NCBI GenBank assembly: GCA_026982355.1
Contig: JALSHG010000087.1
Span: forward strand, 1-51,858
DNA: 51,858 nt
Source of the DNA: Thermodesulfovibrio sp.
GTDB lineage: Bacteria; Nitrospirota; Thermodesulfovibrionia; UBA6902
Direction of reading: 5' to 3'
Positions 7,559 to 15,934 of the stretch are shown one piece after another. The position numbers were made by a program, and so were the translations under genes. The notes below the pieces were generated by a model. The model was not told the origin of the DNA, did not search any database, and worked only from the letters and a program-made list of their open reading frames with translations. Every line of letters starts with the position of its first letter. Within the stretch, counting starts at the first letter, position 1.

Positions 7559-8845
7559 ATGTTTTGTTATCAGTGCGAACAGACCATGGAAGGCGGATGC
7601 AGCAAAAAGATCGGGGTTTGCGGAAAGAATGAAGACATCGCCAGTCTTCAGGATATTATCGTATTCGGCCTGAAGGGAGTGGCGGCTTATGCTCACCATG
7701 CAAGGGAGCTCGGCTTTACCGACCCGGAAGTCGACAGGATCACCCATGAGGCGCTTTATTCCACGCTCACAAACGTCAATTTCAACACCGGCGAAACCGT
7801 CAGGTCGGCCCTCCGGGTCGGCGATGCGACCATAAGGGCAATGGAACTCCTTGACAAAGCACACACGTCCAGACTCGGCATACCCGAGCCTGTTACCGTA
7901 TCCGAGGACAGGATCGAGGGCAAGAGCATTCTCGTTACAGGCCACAACCTGTACGCCCTTGAGGAACTGCTCAGGCAGACCGAGGGCAAGGGCATCAACG
8001 TTTACACACATTCCGAGATGCTGCCGGCCCACGGCTACCCCGGGCTTAAAAAATACAAGCATCTGAAGGGTAATGTGGGCAAGGCATGGTATGACCAGAG
8101 AAGGGTCTTCGAGGATTTCCCCGGAGCCGTCCTCGCCACAACCAACTGTGTAATGCCCATCATCAGGGGCGGCTACGCGGAGAGGATGTTCTCCTATGAT
8201 GTGGCGGGCCTTGAGGGAGTGAAAAAAATCGAGAACAACGATTTCACCCCCCTTATAGAGAAGGCCCTCTCGCTTCCCGACGCGAATGTCCCTTCGGAGA
8301 AGACGTTGACCACGGGGTTTCACCATGAAAATGTACTGAAGCTTGCACCGCAGATAATCGAGGCGGTGAAGGCCGGAAAGATAAAGAGGTTCTTCGTGAT
8401 AGCAGGCTGTGACGCGCCGGGTGAGGGAGGCGGGTATTTCAGGGAACTGGCCGGGCTCGTGCCGGAAGACTGCGTGATACTCACCACGTCATGCGGCAAG
8501 TTCAGGTTCAATGACATGGATTTCGGCGATATAGACGGCATCCCCCGTTATATAGACCTCGGGCAGTGCAACAACTCCATCTCGGCCGTCAAGATCGCCC
8601 TGGCGCTTGCAGAGGCGTTCAACTGCCAGGTGAACGAGCTGCCGTTGAGCATAGTGCTCTCATGGTTCGAGCAGAAGGCCGTGGCCATTCTCCTGGGGCT
8701 GTTCAGCCTTGGTGTAAAAAACATCCGCCTCGGGCCCAGGCCCCCTGCCTTTATAACGCCGGGTGTGCTCAAGGTGCTGCAGGACACATTCAACCTGAAG
8801 CTTACAGGCACCGCGCAGGAGGATATAAAAGCGATGACGGGATAG
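7559..8845 (+). CDS. hcp: Hybrid-cluster protein (hydroxylamine/NO reductase), short class
   Basis: 428 residues, shorter than the roughly 540-residue class I/II proteins, consistent with the class lacking part of the helical domain. N-terminal C3, C6, C14 and C21 should bind the first iron-sulfur cluster. Hybrid-cluster ligand regions are TTNCVMP, AGCDAPGEGG, TTSCGKFRFN and GQCNNSISAVK. The enzyme acts in the cytoplasm in nitrosative-stress defence; NO or hydroxylamine reduction are the known activities. AGGAGG stands eight bases before ATG 7559. A CRP/FNR-type site precedes it and two hairpins follow it. Confidence 0.95.
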   Translation: MFCYQCEQTMEGGCSKKIGVCGKNEDIASLQDIIVFGLKGVAAYAHHARELGFTDPEVDRITHEALYSTLTNVNFNTGETVRSALRVGDATIRAMELLDKAHTSRLGIPEPVTVSEDRIEGKSILVTGHNLYALEELLRQTEGKGINVYTHSEMLPAHGYPGLKKYKHLKGNVGKAWYDQRRVFEDFPGAVLATTNCVMPIIRGGYAERMFSYDVAGLEGVKKIENNDFTPLIEKALSLPDANVPSEKTLTTGFHHENVLKLAPQIIEAVKAGKIKRFFVIAGCDAPGEGGGYFRELAGLVPEDCVILTTSCGKFRFNDMDFGDIDGIPRYIDLGQCNNSISAVKIALALAEAFNCQVNELPLSIVLSWFEQKAVAILLGLFSLGVKNIRLGPRPPAFITPGVLKVLQDTFNLKLTGTAQEDIKAMTG

Positions 8846-8865
8846 ACAGCCCGTTGACAGGCGGG

Positions 8866-8917
8866 CCTGCCGGAAAAAACCTGCCGGGTTTTTTCCGGCA
8901 GGTTCAACCCGGCAGGC
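8866..8917 (+). terminator. Alternative hairpins after hcp
   Basis: CCTGCCGGAAAAAA (8866-8879) pairs perfectly with TTTTTTCCGGCAGG (8889-8902). The loop itself carries a second CCTGCCGGGTT, and a further CCCGGCAGG follows at 8909-8917. Two forward and two reverse arms can therefore pair in mutually exclusive ways. There is no U-tract immediately after, so the role may be mRNA 3' protection rather than termination. Confidence 0.45.
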
Positions 8918-8928
8918 GATGATTTCCG

Positions 8929-8955
8929 TGCAAGGCTTTATGCCTTGCATTTTTT
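8929..8955 (+). terminator. Rho-independent terminator of hcp
   Basis: TGCAAGGC (8929-8936), a 5-base loop and GCCTTGCA (8942-8949) are followed by six T (8950-8955). This is a textbook intrinsic terminator, and it separates hcp from the Usp gene. Confidence 0.8.
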
Positions 8956-9013
8956 GTGTATTCCCTATATGGTATAAAAAAAGAATTTTTATCCTTAAAT
9001 GGAGAGGTGAACA

Positions 9014-9901
9014 ATGAAGATACTGCTTGCCACGGACGGTTCGGTTTATTCCGATGAGGCGGCACGATTCCTGACAAAGCTTAATCTGTCCGCGGATGAC
9101 GAAATTGTCGTTCTGCATGCACTGAGCTGGACTCCCATACTGAGCGAATGGGAATCGCTTTATGCCGACTTCAAGGAGATAAGATACGAAATAGCCCCGA
9201 AGATACTTGATGCGACAGAGGATATTTTAAAACCCGTCGGGGCACGAATCACCAGGCTGCTGGTGGACGGTTATGCCGACAAGGTCATAATCGATACTGC
9301 CGGGGAAAAAGATGCGGACCTCGTGGTTATGGGGGCAAGGGGCCTGAGGGGCGCGACATCCCTCATCGTGGGAAGCGTAACAAAGGCGGTGGCGATCAAG
9401 TCGCCGAAGCCCGTCCTGATTATTAAAACTACTGAAAAGAAAAAGGCAGGGAACATGAAAATCCTGTTTGCCACGGACGGCTCGGTTTATTCCGACGCCA
9501 TGGGGAAAGTGCTGGCCTCGATACCGTTTCCAGCTGGCACGGAACTGTCGATCCTGAATGTTACGGGAACCTCTTTTGAAGACATTCCGGAGAGGTTTGT
9601 GATGGAAATAGACGACAGGATAAAAAAAATCGTGGCCGGCACAAGGGAGACAGAGGTGAAGCAGTCGGAAAAAATAATCGGGAAAGCCCGCGGGCACTTA
9701 AGCCGCAGGTTCTCGAATATAGAAGAGATGATCAGATTCGGAGATCCTTCCCTTGAGATACTGAATGCGGCAGAGAAATTGAATGCGGACATAATCGCCG
9801 TCGGGAGCAGCGGCATGAGGGGAATAAGGGGACTGCTGGGCAGTGTATCGAGATATATACTCAACCACGCGCCGTGTTCGGTTTTAGTCGGAAAGCACTG
9901 A
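9014..9901 (+). CDS. Tandem universal stress protein (two UspA domains)
   Basis: 295 residues made of two Usp domains, each opening with a near-identical strand (MKILLATDGSVYSD at 1, MKILFATDGSVYSD at about 148). Each has an ATP-binding G-x2-G-x9-G-(S/T) segment: GARGLRGATSLIVGSVT and GSSGMRGIRGLLGSVS. The duplication is visible in the DNA at 9014-9056 and 9455-9497. Usp proteins bind ATP and aid survival under stress; no specific target can be named. GGAGAGGTG precedes ATG 9014. Its place after hcp fits a stress context, but a terminator separates them. Confidence 0.9.
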   Translation: MKILLATDGSVYSDEAARFLTKLNLSADDEIVVLHALSWTPILSEWESLYADFKEIRYEIAPKILDATEDILKPVGARITRLLVDGYADKVIIDTAGEKDADLVVMGARGLRGATSLIVGSVTKAVAIKSPKPVLIIKTTEKKKAGNMKILFATDGSVYSDAMGKVLASIPFPAGTELSILNVTGTSFEDIPERFVMEIDDRIKKIVAGTRETEVKQSEKIIGKARGHLSRRFSNIEEMIRFGDPSLEILNAAEKLNADIIAVGSSGMRGIRGLLGSVSRYILNHAPCSVLVGKH

Positions 9902-9913
9902 AACTGAAACTGT

Positions 9914-9937
9914 ACCGCTTGACAGGCGGCCTTTTTT
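9914..9937 (+). terminator. Weak intrinsic terminator after the Usp gene
   Basis: CCGC (9914-9917) pairs with GCGG (9926-9929), with six T at 9932-9937. The stem is only four pairs, so confidence is modest. Confidence 0.4.
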
Positions 9938-9966
9938 GGCTTAATCTGGTGTTATCCTTATTTACT

Positions 9967-10052
9967 TTTAATGTTGCATAAGCCGGCAGTGGAGTCCGCC
10001 GTAAAACCTCCGGACTCCACTGCACGCGGGCGGTATTTATGGCACTGTAAGG
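9967..10052 (+). mobile_element. Medium inverted-repeat element
   Basis: It opens TTTTAATGTTGCATAAGCC and closes TATGGCACTGTAAGG. The inner arms GCAGTGGAGTCCG and CGGACTCCACTGC pair perfectly over 13 bases around CCGTAAAACCT. Orientation follows the plus-strand genes on both sides. Confidence 0.8.
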
Positions 10053-10079
10053 TGAAGGTTGATTTGAGGAGGAACGTTC

Positions 10080-10511
10080 ATGATGAGAAAGATTCCCGTA
10101 TGGATAGCGGCTCTGAGTTTGACACTTTTCATGACATCGTTTGCCCGGGCGGCGTTTGCCGCTGAAGGGGAAACCGCAGCGGATGAGCCGGTATTCACCA
10201 TTCAGCGTTTCGTTATCGCCGGGAGCGTTGAAGACAGAGAGCCTGTGGGTGTCGTCAATGCCTTCGCATTCACTACGGAGAAGGTGTACTGCTTTCTTGA
10301 GGCGGGGAATATCACAAGGGACACAACGGTGAGCTTCGTCTGGTATCACGGTGATAAAAAGATGGCGACCGTCACACTGCCGCTCCGCAAAGGCTCGAGA
10401 TGGAGGACATATTCGAGCAAGAAACTGGGTGGATTGAAAGGCGACTGGAAAGTGGAGCTGCAGGATGCCGCCGGTAATATCCTGGAGACGGTTGCGTTCT
10501 CAGTCGAGTAG
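10080..10511 (+). CDS. DUF2914-domain exported protein
   Basis: 143 residues. A signal peptide (residues 1-28, ending SFARAAFAAEG) precedes a DUF2914-like domain with AFTTEKVYCFLEAGNI, VSFVWYHGDKKMATVTLPL and GGLKGDWKVELQDAAGN. Function is unknown; family members are small periplasmic or envelope beta-rich domains. GAGGAGGAA before the ATG is a strong ribosome-binding site. Translation could also begin at 10083. Confidence 0.7.
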   Translation: MMRKIPVWIAALSLTLFMTSFARAAFAAEGETAADEPVFTIQRFVIAGSVEDREPVGVVNAFAFTTEKVYCFLEAGNITRDTTVSFVWYHGDKKMATVTLPLRKGSRWRTYSSKKLGGLKGDWKVELQDAAGNILETVAFSVE

Positions 10512-10512
10512 C

Positions 10513-10565
10513 TTAATATTGATGTTGCATAAGCCGGCGGTAGAGTCCGGCGTAAAGTCCGTAAG
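10513..10565 (+). mobile_element. Degenerate element copy supplying a start codon
   Basis: The left half (GATGTTGCATAAGCCGGCGG then AGAGTCCGGCGTAAA) matches the family. The right part is shortened, ending GTCCGTAAGG. The ATG of its left end (10522) is in frame with the following open reading frame. Confidence 0.55.
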
Positions 10566-10899
10566 GCTCGATTACGGGGAGATAGCCGAAACGGCGAAAA
10601 AAGGTTATGAGATAACCGTGTTCTGCGACCTGCAGGGCGGCATACACAAACGGGCCGGCAACGGAGCGCTTATTTATGCCGGCTCCGTAAGGCACAAGTT
10701 CAACCTCTGGATCCCGGAGGTGGACTCTCCCTCCTCACAGAAGATACTGAACCTTATAGAAAACCGTTATGCGGGCAGGGGACGCGGCTACGTCTATGTC
10801 AGCGGCAGGGCAAGCCTCTATCCGCCGAATGAATACGGAAAGCCCAAGATAGTGCTTACAAGCGCCGGCCAGCTTTCAGACTTCCCGCCCGGGACCTGA
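10522..10899 (+). CDS. Uncharacterised small protein starting inside a repeat
   Basis: 125 residues if translation starts at the repeat-derived ATG 10522; the first 14 or so residues (MLHKPAVESGVKS) are repeat sequence. The remainder has beta-rich character: YEITVFCDLQGGIHKR, RKFNL-like strands, GYVYVSGRASLYPPNE and PKIVLTSAGQLSDFPPG. The C-terminal pattern recalls OB-fold domains of exported nuclease-like proteins, but I do not recognise a named family. No clear ribosome-binding site precedes the ATG, so the gene may be 5'-truncated by the repeat. The end overlaps the convergent PEP-CTERM gene by 44 bases. Confidence 0.5.
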   Translation: MLHKPAVESGVKSVRLDYGEIAETAKKGYEITVFCDLQGGIHKRAGNGALIYAGSVRHKFNLWIPEVDSPSSQKILNLIENRYAGRGRGYVYVSGRASLYPPNEYGKPKIVLTSAGQLSDFPPGT

Positions 10900-11569
10900 A
10901 CCTGAGAACAATCAGGCCGGCCAGCCCCAGGCCGAGAAGGAGTATCGTCGAAGGTTCCGGGACCGTACTGGCGGTGATGCGCCCGAGCAGCTCGGCTGAC
11001 GCGCTTTCCCCTTCATACACATGGAATTGGTCTATCGTCGTGAAACCTGAACTTGTTGTGCTGCCGAACCCCAGGAATTCCAGTGTATAATTGATGCCGT
11101 CCGCCGTGAAATAGGTATCCGGGACCGACGCGGGGAAATAAACGATATCCGCGCTTGCAGCGGCATCGTTCGTATTCAGCGTGTTTATCAGCCCCAGGTT
11201 ATAGACAAAGTCCTTGTTTATACCCGACGGCGTGGTAAGGGAAAGCGTAACGCTGAGGTCGACTGCATCCGCCTGTGTACCGCTGTAAATGCTTCCGTTG
11301 AAAAAGGTCAGCAGGCCGAAACTGAAGACCTGGTCCGTTTCCACGGAGAACGTGACGCCGTCAAAGTCCAGCGAGCTCGGCCCGGTTACAGGGCCGTCCC
11401 CCCACGTAAAATAGTCCGTGCCCGCGCCGGTCACGACCATTGTGGACGGACCCACAGGATTTATGAATATACCGCTGCTGCTGCCCGCAATCGGAAGGGC
11501 CGCGGCATTTGAAGCAAACAGCAGGACTGTTGCTGAAACGAGGCTCAGCAAGTGTGTTCTTTTCGACAT
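10856..11569 (-). CDS. PEP-CTERM sorting-domain surface protein
   Basis: 237 residues. A signal peptide (1-24) is followed by a beta-rich domain of the choice-of-anchor type (WGDGPVTGPSSLDFDG, FSFGLLTFFNGSIYSGT). The C-terminal tripartite signal is VPEPST, a hydrophobic helix LLLGLGLAGLIVL and basic RFRSR. Exosortase cleaves such signals, and the proteins are exported with or to exopolysaccharide. No exosortase is in the window, so it must be encoded elsewhere. About eleven extra residues follow the usual basic end. A sigma-54-like site lies about 110 bases upstream. Confidence 0.85.
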   Translation of the reverse strand: MSKRTHLLSLVSATVLLFASNAAALPIAGSSSGIFINPVGPSTMVVTGAGTDYFTWGDGPVTGPSSLDFDGVTFSVETDQVFSFGLLTFFNGSIYSGTQADAVDLSVTLSLTTPSGINKDFVYNLGLINTLNTNDAAASADIVYFPASVPDTYFTADGINYTLEFLGFGSTTSSGFTTIDQFHVYEGESASAELLGRITASTVPEPSTILLLGLGLAGLIVLRFRSRAGSLKAGRRL

Positions 11570-11679
11570 GATTCTTTCTCCTTTTTATATGTTCTTCAGA
11601 TTTCCGGATAAGAATTTCACGATGTTCCGAAATACGCGAACAGCCGGGGAACACTCATGCATGGGTTAACCTGTATTAA

Positions 11680-11695
11680 GCAAATAATATGCCGG
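11680..11695 (-). promoter_or_regulatory. Sigma-54-like promoter of the PEP-CTERM gene
   Basis: On the minus strand the site reads CCGGCATATTATTTGC, with GG and GC separated by ten bases as required for -24/-12 recognition. The implied start lies about 100 bases before the coding region. PEP-CTERM genes in several bacteria are controlled by sigma-54 with the PrsK/PrsR pair, so this placement is plausible. Confidence 0.45.
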
Positions 11696-11969
11696 TTTAC
11701 CGGGAAAAAATGTATCCCTTCGGAAAAAAAGACGATTATCTCATTGCCACGGTACTCATGATTTGAAATTTAAGCATGGACACTGTAAATGTTTTTAACG
11801 GGAATATTTTCAAGTCTGGACACCCTGAAAGGTCGGGGCTATATAACTTACTGATTTCAATGGAAATTTATGGAGTCGACACAAAATTCCGATACCCATC
11901 ATGCTGTAAAAAATTTTTATTCGAGTAAGAAATTCCGACACTTCCTGAAGCGGCATGCGAGGGCCTGAA
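11696..11969 (-). other. Gene-free region with direct repeats
   Basis: No coding potential is seen. ATTCCGATAC (11886-11895) and ATTCCGACAC (11932-11941) are direct near-copies separated by an A/T-rich stretch with TGTAAAAAATTTTT. TGGACAC also occurs twice, near 11775 and 11818. These could be activator sites upstream of the sigma-54-like promoter, or remnants of an insertion. Confidence 0.3.
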
Positions 11970-12407
11970 CTATTCTGATTCAGATGCTGATAATGATCTC
12001 AGCGGCGTCCTGCAGGAAAACCGGCTGTCTTCGTTTACGACCTGTATGCCCTTCTTGTTGATGGAATTTATTACAAGCGGCCCCTGGAGGTTCGCGGTGA
12101 CATCCTTTCCTTCAACCCTCAGTATTGTCAGAATGATCACGTCCTCTTCATTTTTGATTTCGAGAAGATCACCGGTCTGATTATCGATCCTCACGGAATA
12201 ATCGGGGAAGAACTCATATGTCGGCGCCACGATGAATGCAACATCCTTTGCGTCCACGGCCTGGAGCCACTTCAGCAGGGTGTCCTTATAATCCATGAGG
12301 ACATATCTCTTCACATCCGGAAACCCTATGAGGCCGTTGGGAAAATATATAATCTTGTCCCCGGCGACATCGAGTCTGCCGAATCTTGTTGTATCAAAGG
12401 ATATCAT
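11970..12407 (-). CDS. fliW: Flagellar assembly factor FliW
   Basis: 145 residues. FGRLDVAGDKIIYFPNGLIG and GFPDVKRYVLMDY at the start, LKWLQAVDAKDVAFIVA and LQGPLVINSINKKGIQVV are typical FliW segments. FliW binds CsrA allosterically and relieves its block on flagellin translation, so that free flagellin sets CsrA activity. Its start overlaps the csrA stop as ATGA, and it ends the flagellar cluster. The C-terminus carries about ten extra Ser/Glu-rich residues. Confidence 0.92.
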   Translation of the reverse strand: MISFDTTRFGRLDVAGDKIIYFPNGLIGFPDVKRYVLMDYKDTLLKWLQAVDAKDVAFIVAPTYEFFPDYSVRIDNQTGDLLEIKNEEDVIILTILRVEGKDVTANLQGPLVINSINKKGIQVVNEDSRFSCRTPLRSLSASESE

Positions 12408-12634
12408 CTGCTCCTGAAGGCCTCCTTTATCCTGCCGAATTCATCCATGGACAATTCGGATGAGAGACGGTTTTCAGCCCGGATCTTTTCATATATCTCC
12501 TCTCTGTATATCGGAAGCTCCGCACCGGCCTCTATCCCGATCTTTACCTGCCTGCCCCTTATGTCAACTATCCTGATGGTTATTTCCTGGCCTATTCTTA
12601 CGACTTCTCCCGGCTTCCGTGTCAAGACGAGCAT
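12404..12634 (-). CDS. csrA: Carbon storage / translational regulator CsrA
   Basis: 76 residues. MLVLTRKPGEVVRIG and IRIVDIRGRQVKIGIEAG form the conserved beta strands, and LPIYREEIYEKI the C-terminal helix. CsrA dimers bind GGA motifs in mRNA leaders. Pairing with fliW immediately downstream indicates the flagellin homeostasis circuit. The tail (RLSSELSMDEFGRIKEAFRS) is somewhat longer than the 61-residue enterobacterial protein. A 72-base gap separates it from flgL. Confidence 0.95.
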   Translation of the reverse strand: MLVLTRKPGEVVRIGQEITIRIVDIRGRQVKIGIEAGAELPIYREEIYEKIRAENRLSSELSMDEFGRIKEAFRSR

Positions 12635-12706
12635 TGTAAAATTTCTCTTCCTTTGTCACCCGTCTTTAATTTCTCCCGGCAGGGAGGGAGCAGAGGGGTG
12701 CTTTAT

Positions 12707-14269
12707 TTATCTCAGAAAATCAAACAGCGACTGCGACAGGCTCTTCATCGAAGATATCCTCATTGCCTGGAGGGTGGACTGGATCTTTGTCATTGACAGC
12801 GCCACTTCCGCTATATCGGCATCCTGCAGCGCGGAAAGGCTCTGCTGGTAGGAAATGTTGTTCTCCTCCAGCCTTTTTTTCTGATCCTCCAGGTACTTCA
12901 GACGGGAACCCACATCCGCGGTCGTATTTACAACCGAGTCTATGGCGCCGTCAAGCAGGTAAATGCTTCCCCGGATGCCCGTCGTATCATTGTTCAACAG
13001 TGAATTTGCAAAGTGCTCGATAATCTTGAAAAAACTGATGGAACCGGTCAGATTGGTCGAGGTGGAAGATGCATGGTAAAGCAGCGAAAGGCCGGTGCCG
13101 TCCGTATCAGCAGCGTCTGAAAAATTGCCGTTTCCGTCTTCATCCACTGCTATGGTGAAACCCGTACCGGCCACAACAGGCGCAAAGAGCAGCCTCTTGT
13201 CGGAATCGCCGTTTATCACAAACGCCTCTATTCCCAGGGCATTGGCTGTAAGGTTTGATTTCAGGTCGGTATGAAGAAGCGCCGAGAGACCGCCGGTATC
13301 CGTATCGTTTCCGTCGCTGTCCGATACCTCGATGCTAAAGGGGGTGCCGGCTGTTGCAGGCCTGAAAAACAGCCTTACCTGCCCGGTGGTTGCATCAGTG
13401 GCGATCCGCGCATCCATGCCCGGGACATTGTTATTGATATAAGCGGCAAGGGTTGAGACAGTGGTATTGCCGTTGCCTGAATTCACTTCCACCGTTACCG
13501 CATCATCCGTCCCCACTTTAATAGTTAACGTGCCCGTACCCACCGTGCTGCCACTGCCGGAGTAGAAACCCGTCATCGGCGCATTTATGGTGTCCCTGAT
13601 CTCCTCCGGGGAGGCGCTGGTCGAGCCGTCCTTGACCGGAACATCCACGGGATTCCCTGAACCCGTTGTAATCCGGAGCGTGCCTGTGAGCGTCTGTCCC
13701 GTCAGGTCCGAAGTCACCAGTTTTGTCGGGTCGCTGAACGCCGTATCACCCGGCACGTTTATCCTGGTCTTTATCCCGTCGCTCACATAAATCTCCATCG
13801 TGTTGGAGTCTCCCTGGTACGTGCCTGAAGAGCTGAAAGACCGCGTGCCGGTTTTATATCCGGAAAATACGTACTTGTTTCTCAGCCTGGTGTTGCCGAT
13901 GTCGAGAAGCTCGCTGAACAGGTTTCGGACCTCGTAAAAGGTCATCTTCCTTGTGGCGGCGGTGGAGGTATCGCTGCTTGCGGAAACGGCAAGCTCCCTC
14001 GCCCTGCTGAGAATGTTTTCAGAAGAGCTCAGGAGGTTTTCTGTAAGACCGAGTGTGCTTAATCCTTCATCTATGTTCCTGTTGAACTGTTCTATGGCAT
14101 TGATGGAGACCTTGTAAGACATGGCGCCGCGCAGCGCTATCACGTCGTCCGAAGGCTTTGTGAGCTTCCTGCCGGAGCTCAATTGCTGCTGGACCTTCCC
14201 GAGTTCGCTGAGGTTCCTGCTCAGGGATTTGGAGAACTGGTTGTAGAGCATGAACGCGGTAATTCTCAT
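12707..14269 (-). CDS. flgL: Hook-filament junction protein FlgL, enlarged
   Basis: 520 residues, against about 300 in well-studied FlgL. The flagellin-like N-terminus (MRITAFMLYNQFSKSLSRNL, residues 1-150) and C-terminus (IAEVALSMTKIQSTLQAMR onward, about 480-520) form the D0/D1 coiled coils. About 290 residues between are an inserted, Gly/Thr/Asp-rich domain with an internal duplication: RLFFRPATAGTPFSIEV with DSDGNDTDTGGLSALLH, against RLLFAPVVAGTGFTIAV with DEDGNGNFSDAADTDG. The Asp-rich loops could bind calcium (inference). The start overlaps the flgK stop as ATGA. Confidence 0.88.
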   Translation of the reverse strand: MRITAFMLYNQFSKSLSRNLSELGKVQQQLSSGRKLTKPSDDVIALRGAMSYKVSINAIEQFNRNIDEGLSTLGLTENLLSSSENILSRARELAVSASSDTSTAATRKMTFYEVRNLFSELLDIGNTRLRNKYVFSGYKTGTRSFSSSGTYQGDSNTMEIYVSDGIKTRINVPGDTAFSDPTKLVTSDLTGQTLTGTLRITTGSGNPVDVPVKDGSTSASPEEIRDTINAPMTGFYSGSGSTVGTGTLTIKVGTDDAVTVEVNSGNGNTTVSTLAAYINNNVPGMDARIATDATTGQVRLFFRPATAGTPFSIEVSDSDGNDTDTGGLSALLHTDLKSNLTANALGIEAFVINGDSDKRLLFAPVVAGTGFTIAVDEDGNGNFSDAADTDGTGLSLLYHASSTSTNLTGSISFFKIIEHFANSLLNNDTTGIRGSIYLLDGAIDSVVNTTADVGSRLKYLEDQKKRLEENNISYQQSLSALQDADIAEVALSMTKIQSTLQAMRISSMKSLSQSLFDFLR

Positions 14270-15933
14270 ATGTTGATAATCATCTCCAGGAGCTCGTCCG
14301 TCAGTTTTATGATCCTCGCCCCCGCTTCAAATGCGCGCTGGTACCTGATAAGATTGGCCGCCTCCTCATCAAGGGACACACCCGAGAGGGACTCCCGCCT
14401 GTTTTTCAGCTCAAACAACAGGTTGTCCTCAAATTCAAGGCTGGCTGAAGCCGACTGCGAGAGCGACCCGACGGTTGAAACCGTCTCCGCGTAATAATCC
14501 TCGTACGTAACGGTTCCGAGATTGGATATCTGTGAGCTGTACTTGTCTATAATATCCAGTGCATTGGTGTTGTCACCCGGCAGTGCGGACGATGATTTCG
14601 CAGCCGCGACCTGCCTGCCGCTTGTTACGGCCACTTTGAAATTCCCGATCACGTCCTTCAGTGGGCTTATGAAAAAGCTGTCATTCACGGTAGGCGCGGA
14701 GGAGCCGTCCGTGATAACCACCCTTATCCCGTTGAAATCGATGTTGCTTCCCGAAGTATATGCGCCCTGCTTCACAAGCGCGCCCGTTTCATGATTGCGC
14801 ACCTGGTAATTCAATGTTCCGGAGACATCCGCAAATGTTATGTCATATTCATTAAGCGCCAGCACGGAGGGGTCATGGTCGTAAATCTCCGCTGATGTTA
14901 TGACCGCACCCGAGCCGCCTGTTGTATCATCACGTGTATAGATCTTCATCGCGTCGAAAAAATCCGTGCCTGCGTTACCGTCCAGGTCATAAGTGGGCCT
15001 TGAAGCGGAGCTTTTATGAAGGTAATTCGTCTCTTCAATGATTGATGCAACGAGCTTTCTCAGGCTGAGCAGCGGATTTGACTTGATGTCATCCCTGAGG
15101 GAAACATACCCGCCGAGCCTTCCGCTGTGAAAAAAAGATGTTATATCCGTTTTGCCGAGGTATACGTTTCTGTCCCCCTCAAGGGTGAGGGCCGTCGACA
15201 GCTCGTATGACTGCACACCCGCCACAATCCCCCCCCTGCCCGCAACGATCGAGACGGAACCGTCCTTGTCCTCGTACCAGTCATAATCTATGAGCTCGGC
15301 AAGCTCCTTCATCATCCGCTCCCTCTGGTCCCTGAATACGTTCGCCGTCTCGACGCCCCCTGCCTCAACCTCTATTATCTTTCCGTTTACCGTGGCGATA
15401 TTCTTTGTCAGGACATTCACCTGGTCCACTACATCCTTGATTTCGTCATTCACGAAATTCAGGGTATTCTTGAGATCGTTTTCCATCTGTCTGGCCGTGT
15501 TGACAAAGGCCTCGGCCTTTACCAGCAGCATCGACCTCTGGGCTGTTTCATGGGGATTGGCGGCGACTTCCTGCCATGCATTGAAATAATCGGTCATGGC
15601 GTTCGACAGCCCGAAGTCCTGGGCCTCATTGAAAATCTGCTCGACATGGCTCAGCCCCCGGTCAACCGAGAATGACTTTCCATAGCTCGAGCTCTGCCCG
15701 AGAATCTGGTAAAAGATGAAACCGTCGAACGCCCTTCTTATCTCGATCTTTCCAACACCCCTGCCCAGATAATTCCCGTTCAGCTCAACAGGGTTGGCTA
15801 TCTGCATTACTACGTCCTGGCGGCTGTAGCCCGGGGTGTTCACGTTTGCGATATTATTGCTTGCCACACGGAGGGCCTTCTGGTTTGCATAAATTCCGGA
15901 TCTGCCTATATCGAAAAGTCCTAAGAGGGACAT
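14266..15933 (-). CDS. flgK: Hook-filament junction protein FlgK
   Basis: 555 residues. The N-terminus has the rod/hook signature GLFDIGRSGIYANQKALRVA then SNNIANVNTPGYSRQDV, and the C-terminus ends with NLIRYQRAFEAGARIIKLTD. FlgK is exported through the flagellar type III system and forms the first ring between hook and filament, with FlgL distal to it. It starts one base after the flgN stop, in an operon from flgM to csrA. Confidence 0.95.
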   Translation of the reverse strand: MSLLGLFDIGRSGIYANQKALRVASNNIANVNTPGYSRQDVVMQIANPVELNGNYLGRGVGKIEIRRAFDGFIFYQILGQSSSYGKSFSVDRGLSHVEQIFNEAQDFGLSNAMTDYFNAWQEVAANPHETAQRSMLLVKAEAFVNTARQMENDLKNTLNFVNDEIKDVVDQVNVLTKNIATVNGKIIEVEAGGVETANVFRDQRERMMKELAELIDYDWYEDKDGSVSIVAGRGGIVAGVQSYELSTALTLEGDRNVYLGKTDITSFFHSGRLGGYVSLRDDIKSNPLLSLRKLVASIIEETNYLHKSSASRPTYDLDGNAGTDFFDAMKIYTRDDTTGGSGAVITSAEIYDHDPSVLALNEYDITFADVSGTLNYQVRNHETGALVKQGAYTSGSNIDFNGIRVVITDGSSAPTVNDSFFISPLKDVIGNFKVAVTSGRQVAAAKSSSALPGDNTNALDIIDKYSSQISNLGTVTYEDYYAETVSTVGSLSQSASASLEFEDNLLFELKNRRESLSGVSLDEEAANLIRYQRAFEAGARIIKLTDELLEMIINI

Positions 15934-15934
15934 T

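Noticed and set aside
7553-8326. A 257-codon open frame antisense to hcp
   Set aside because: Shadow of a well-supported gene; no family features.
9967-10052. Treating the medium elements as ordinary intrinsic terminators
   Set aside because: They have strong stems but no U-tract after them, and copies lie inside operons, upstream of genes and inside a coding region.
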